DNA from: Muribaculaceae bacterium
GTDB taxonomy: Bacteria > Bacteroidota > Bacteroidia > Bacteroidales > Muribaculaceae
NCBI GenBank assembly: GCA_902836725.1
Contig: CADFRV010000031.1
Coordinates: 1-14,334, forward strand
Length of the DNA stretch: 14,334 bases
Direction of reading: 5' to 3'
A model generated the notes under the pieces. It did not search any database, was not told where the DNA came from, and saw only the letters and a list, made by a program, of their open reading frames with translations. The translations under genes and the position numbers were made by a program. Shown in pieces: positions 14,125-14,334 of the stretch (position 1 is its first letter; each line of letters starts with the position of its first letter).

Positions 14125-14334
14125 ATGAGAATAGGATACGACGGGAAACGCGCCGTGTTCAACAACACCGGTCTGGGCAACTATTCCAGGCTACTTGTGG
14201 ATGTGCTCTCCGACCGGTATCCGGAACATGAGTACATCCTTTTCAGCCCCCGCCTGCAGAGCCACCCCTGTCTGGAACCGCTGCTGAAGAAACCCAATGT
14301 AAGCGTCGAGACACCCGACACCGCCATTGGGCGC
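14125..14334 (+). CDS. Glycosyltransferase, GT4 family, N-terminal end (partial)
   Basis: The first 70 codons of a gene that runs off the window. The opening MRIGYDGKRAVFNNTGLGNY is the acceptor-side Rossmann start of GT4 glycosyltransferases: beta-strand, then the D-x-x-R region, then T-G-x-G-x-Y. Next come a helix LLVDVLSDRYPEHEY and a second strand ILFSP. This version is typical of mannosyltransferase-like enzymes in Bacteroidetes surface-glycan clusters. It follows the Lrp-type gene by 48 bases with no promoter of its own visible. Activity and sugar cannot be judged from this fragment. Confidence 0.85.
   Translation, partial: MRIGYDGKRAVFNNTGLGNYSRLLVDVLSDRYPEHEYILFSPRLQSHPCLEPLLKKPNVSVETPDTAIGR

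Noticed and set aside
1..14334. CRISPR arrays, insertion sequences, tRNA genes, attachment sites
   Set aside because: Reading both strands showed no regularly spaced repeats, transposase-like frames, terminal inverted repeats with target duplications, or tRNA T-arm signatures.

Overview
The window looks like chromosomal DNA from a Bacteroidales bacterium, most likely a Muribaculaceae-type gut organism (inference). Three things point there: fused SecDF, a DUF4271 gene followed by hemD-rnpA-yidD-tatD, and several promoters that match the Bacteroidetes consensus TTTG-N19-TAnnTTTG. Coding DNA is fairly GC-rich, and AT content rises sharply at promoters. I see no tRNA, rRNA, CRISPR array, insertion sequence or phage gene.

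Left part (2-3300, all on +): the C-terminal PhoU-like end of a Na/Pi-cotransporter family protein, a six-helix DUF4271 membrane protein, a uroporphyrinogen-III synthase family protein (hemD), RNase P protein (rnpA), the YidD membrane-insertion factor and a compact TatD-type metal hydrolase. rnpA, yidD and the TatD gene are joined by 4-base ATGA overlaps. A perfect TAnnTTTG element lies inside the end of the DUF4271 gene and may drive hemD and the genes after it.

Middle part (3353-8852): an AraC-family regulator on the minus strand faces away from a LPG-synthase/flippase-like (UPF0104) membrane protein. Their shared control region holds AAAGT repeats over the regulator's own putative promoter, a 12-base perfect palindrome, and a promoter that abuts the first ATG of the membrane protein. 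Next come a perfect consensus promoter, a leader of about 240 bases with inverted repeats, and secDF, which ends in a strong 15-bp terminator hairpin. The T-tract of that terminator overlaps the -33 box of the next promoter.

Right part (8850-14334, all on +): an apparent surface-polysaccharide cluster. It contains a heparinase II/III-family protein with no visible signal peptide, a GT4 glycosyltransferase, a CapK/phenylacetate-CoA-ligase-like ANL enzyme, an Lrp/AsnC regulator and the start of a second glycosyltransferase that runs off the window. The first three are closely spaced and probably form one transcript. The most interesting points are the secDF leader, the architecture of the AraC/flippase control region, the promoter inside DUF4271, and the signal-less heparinase-like protein beside CapK.
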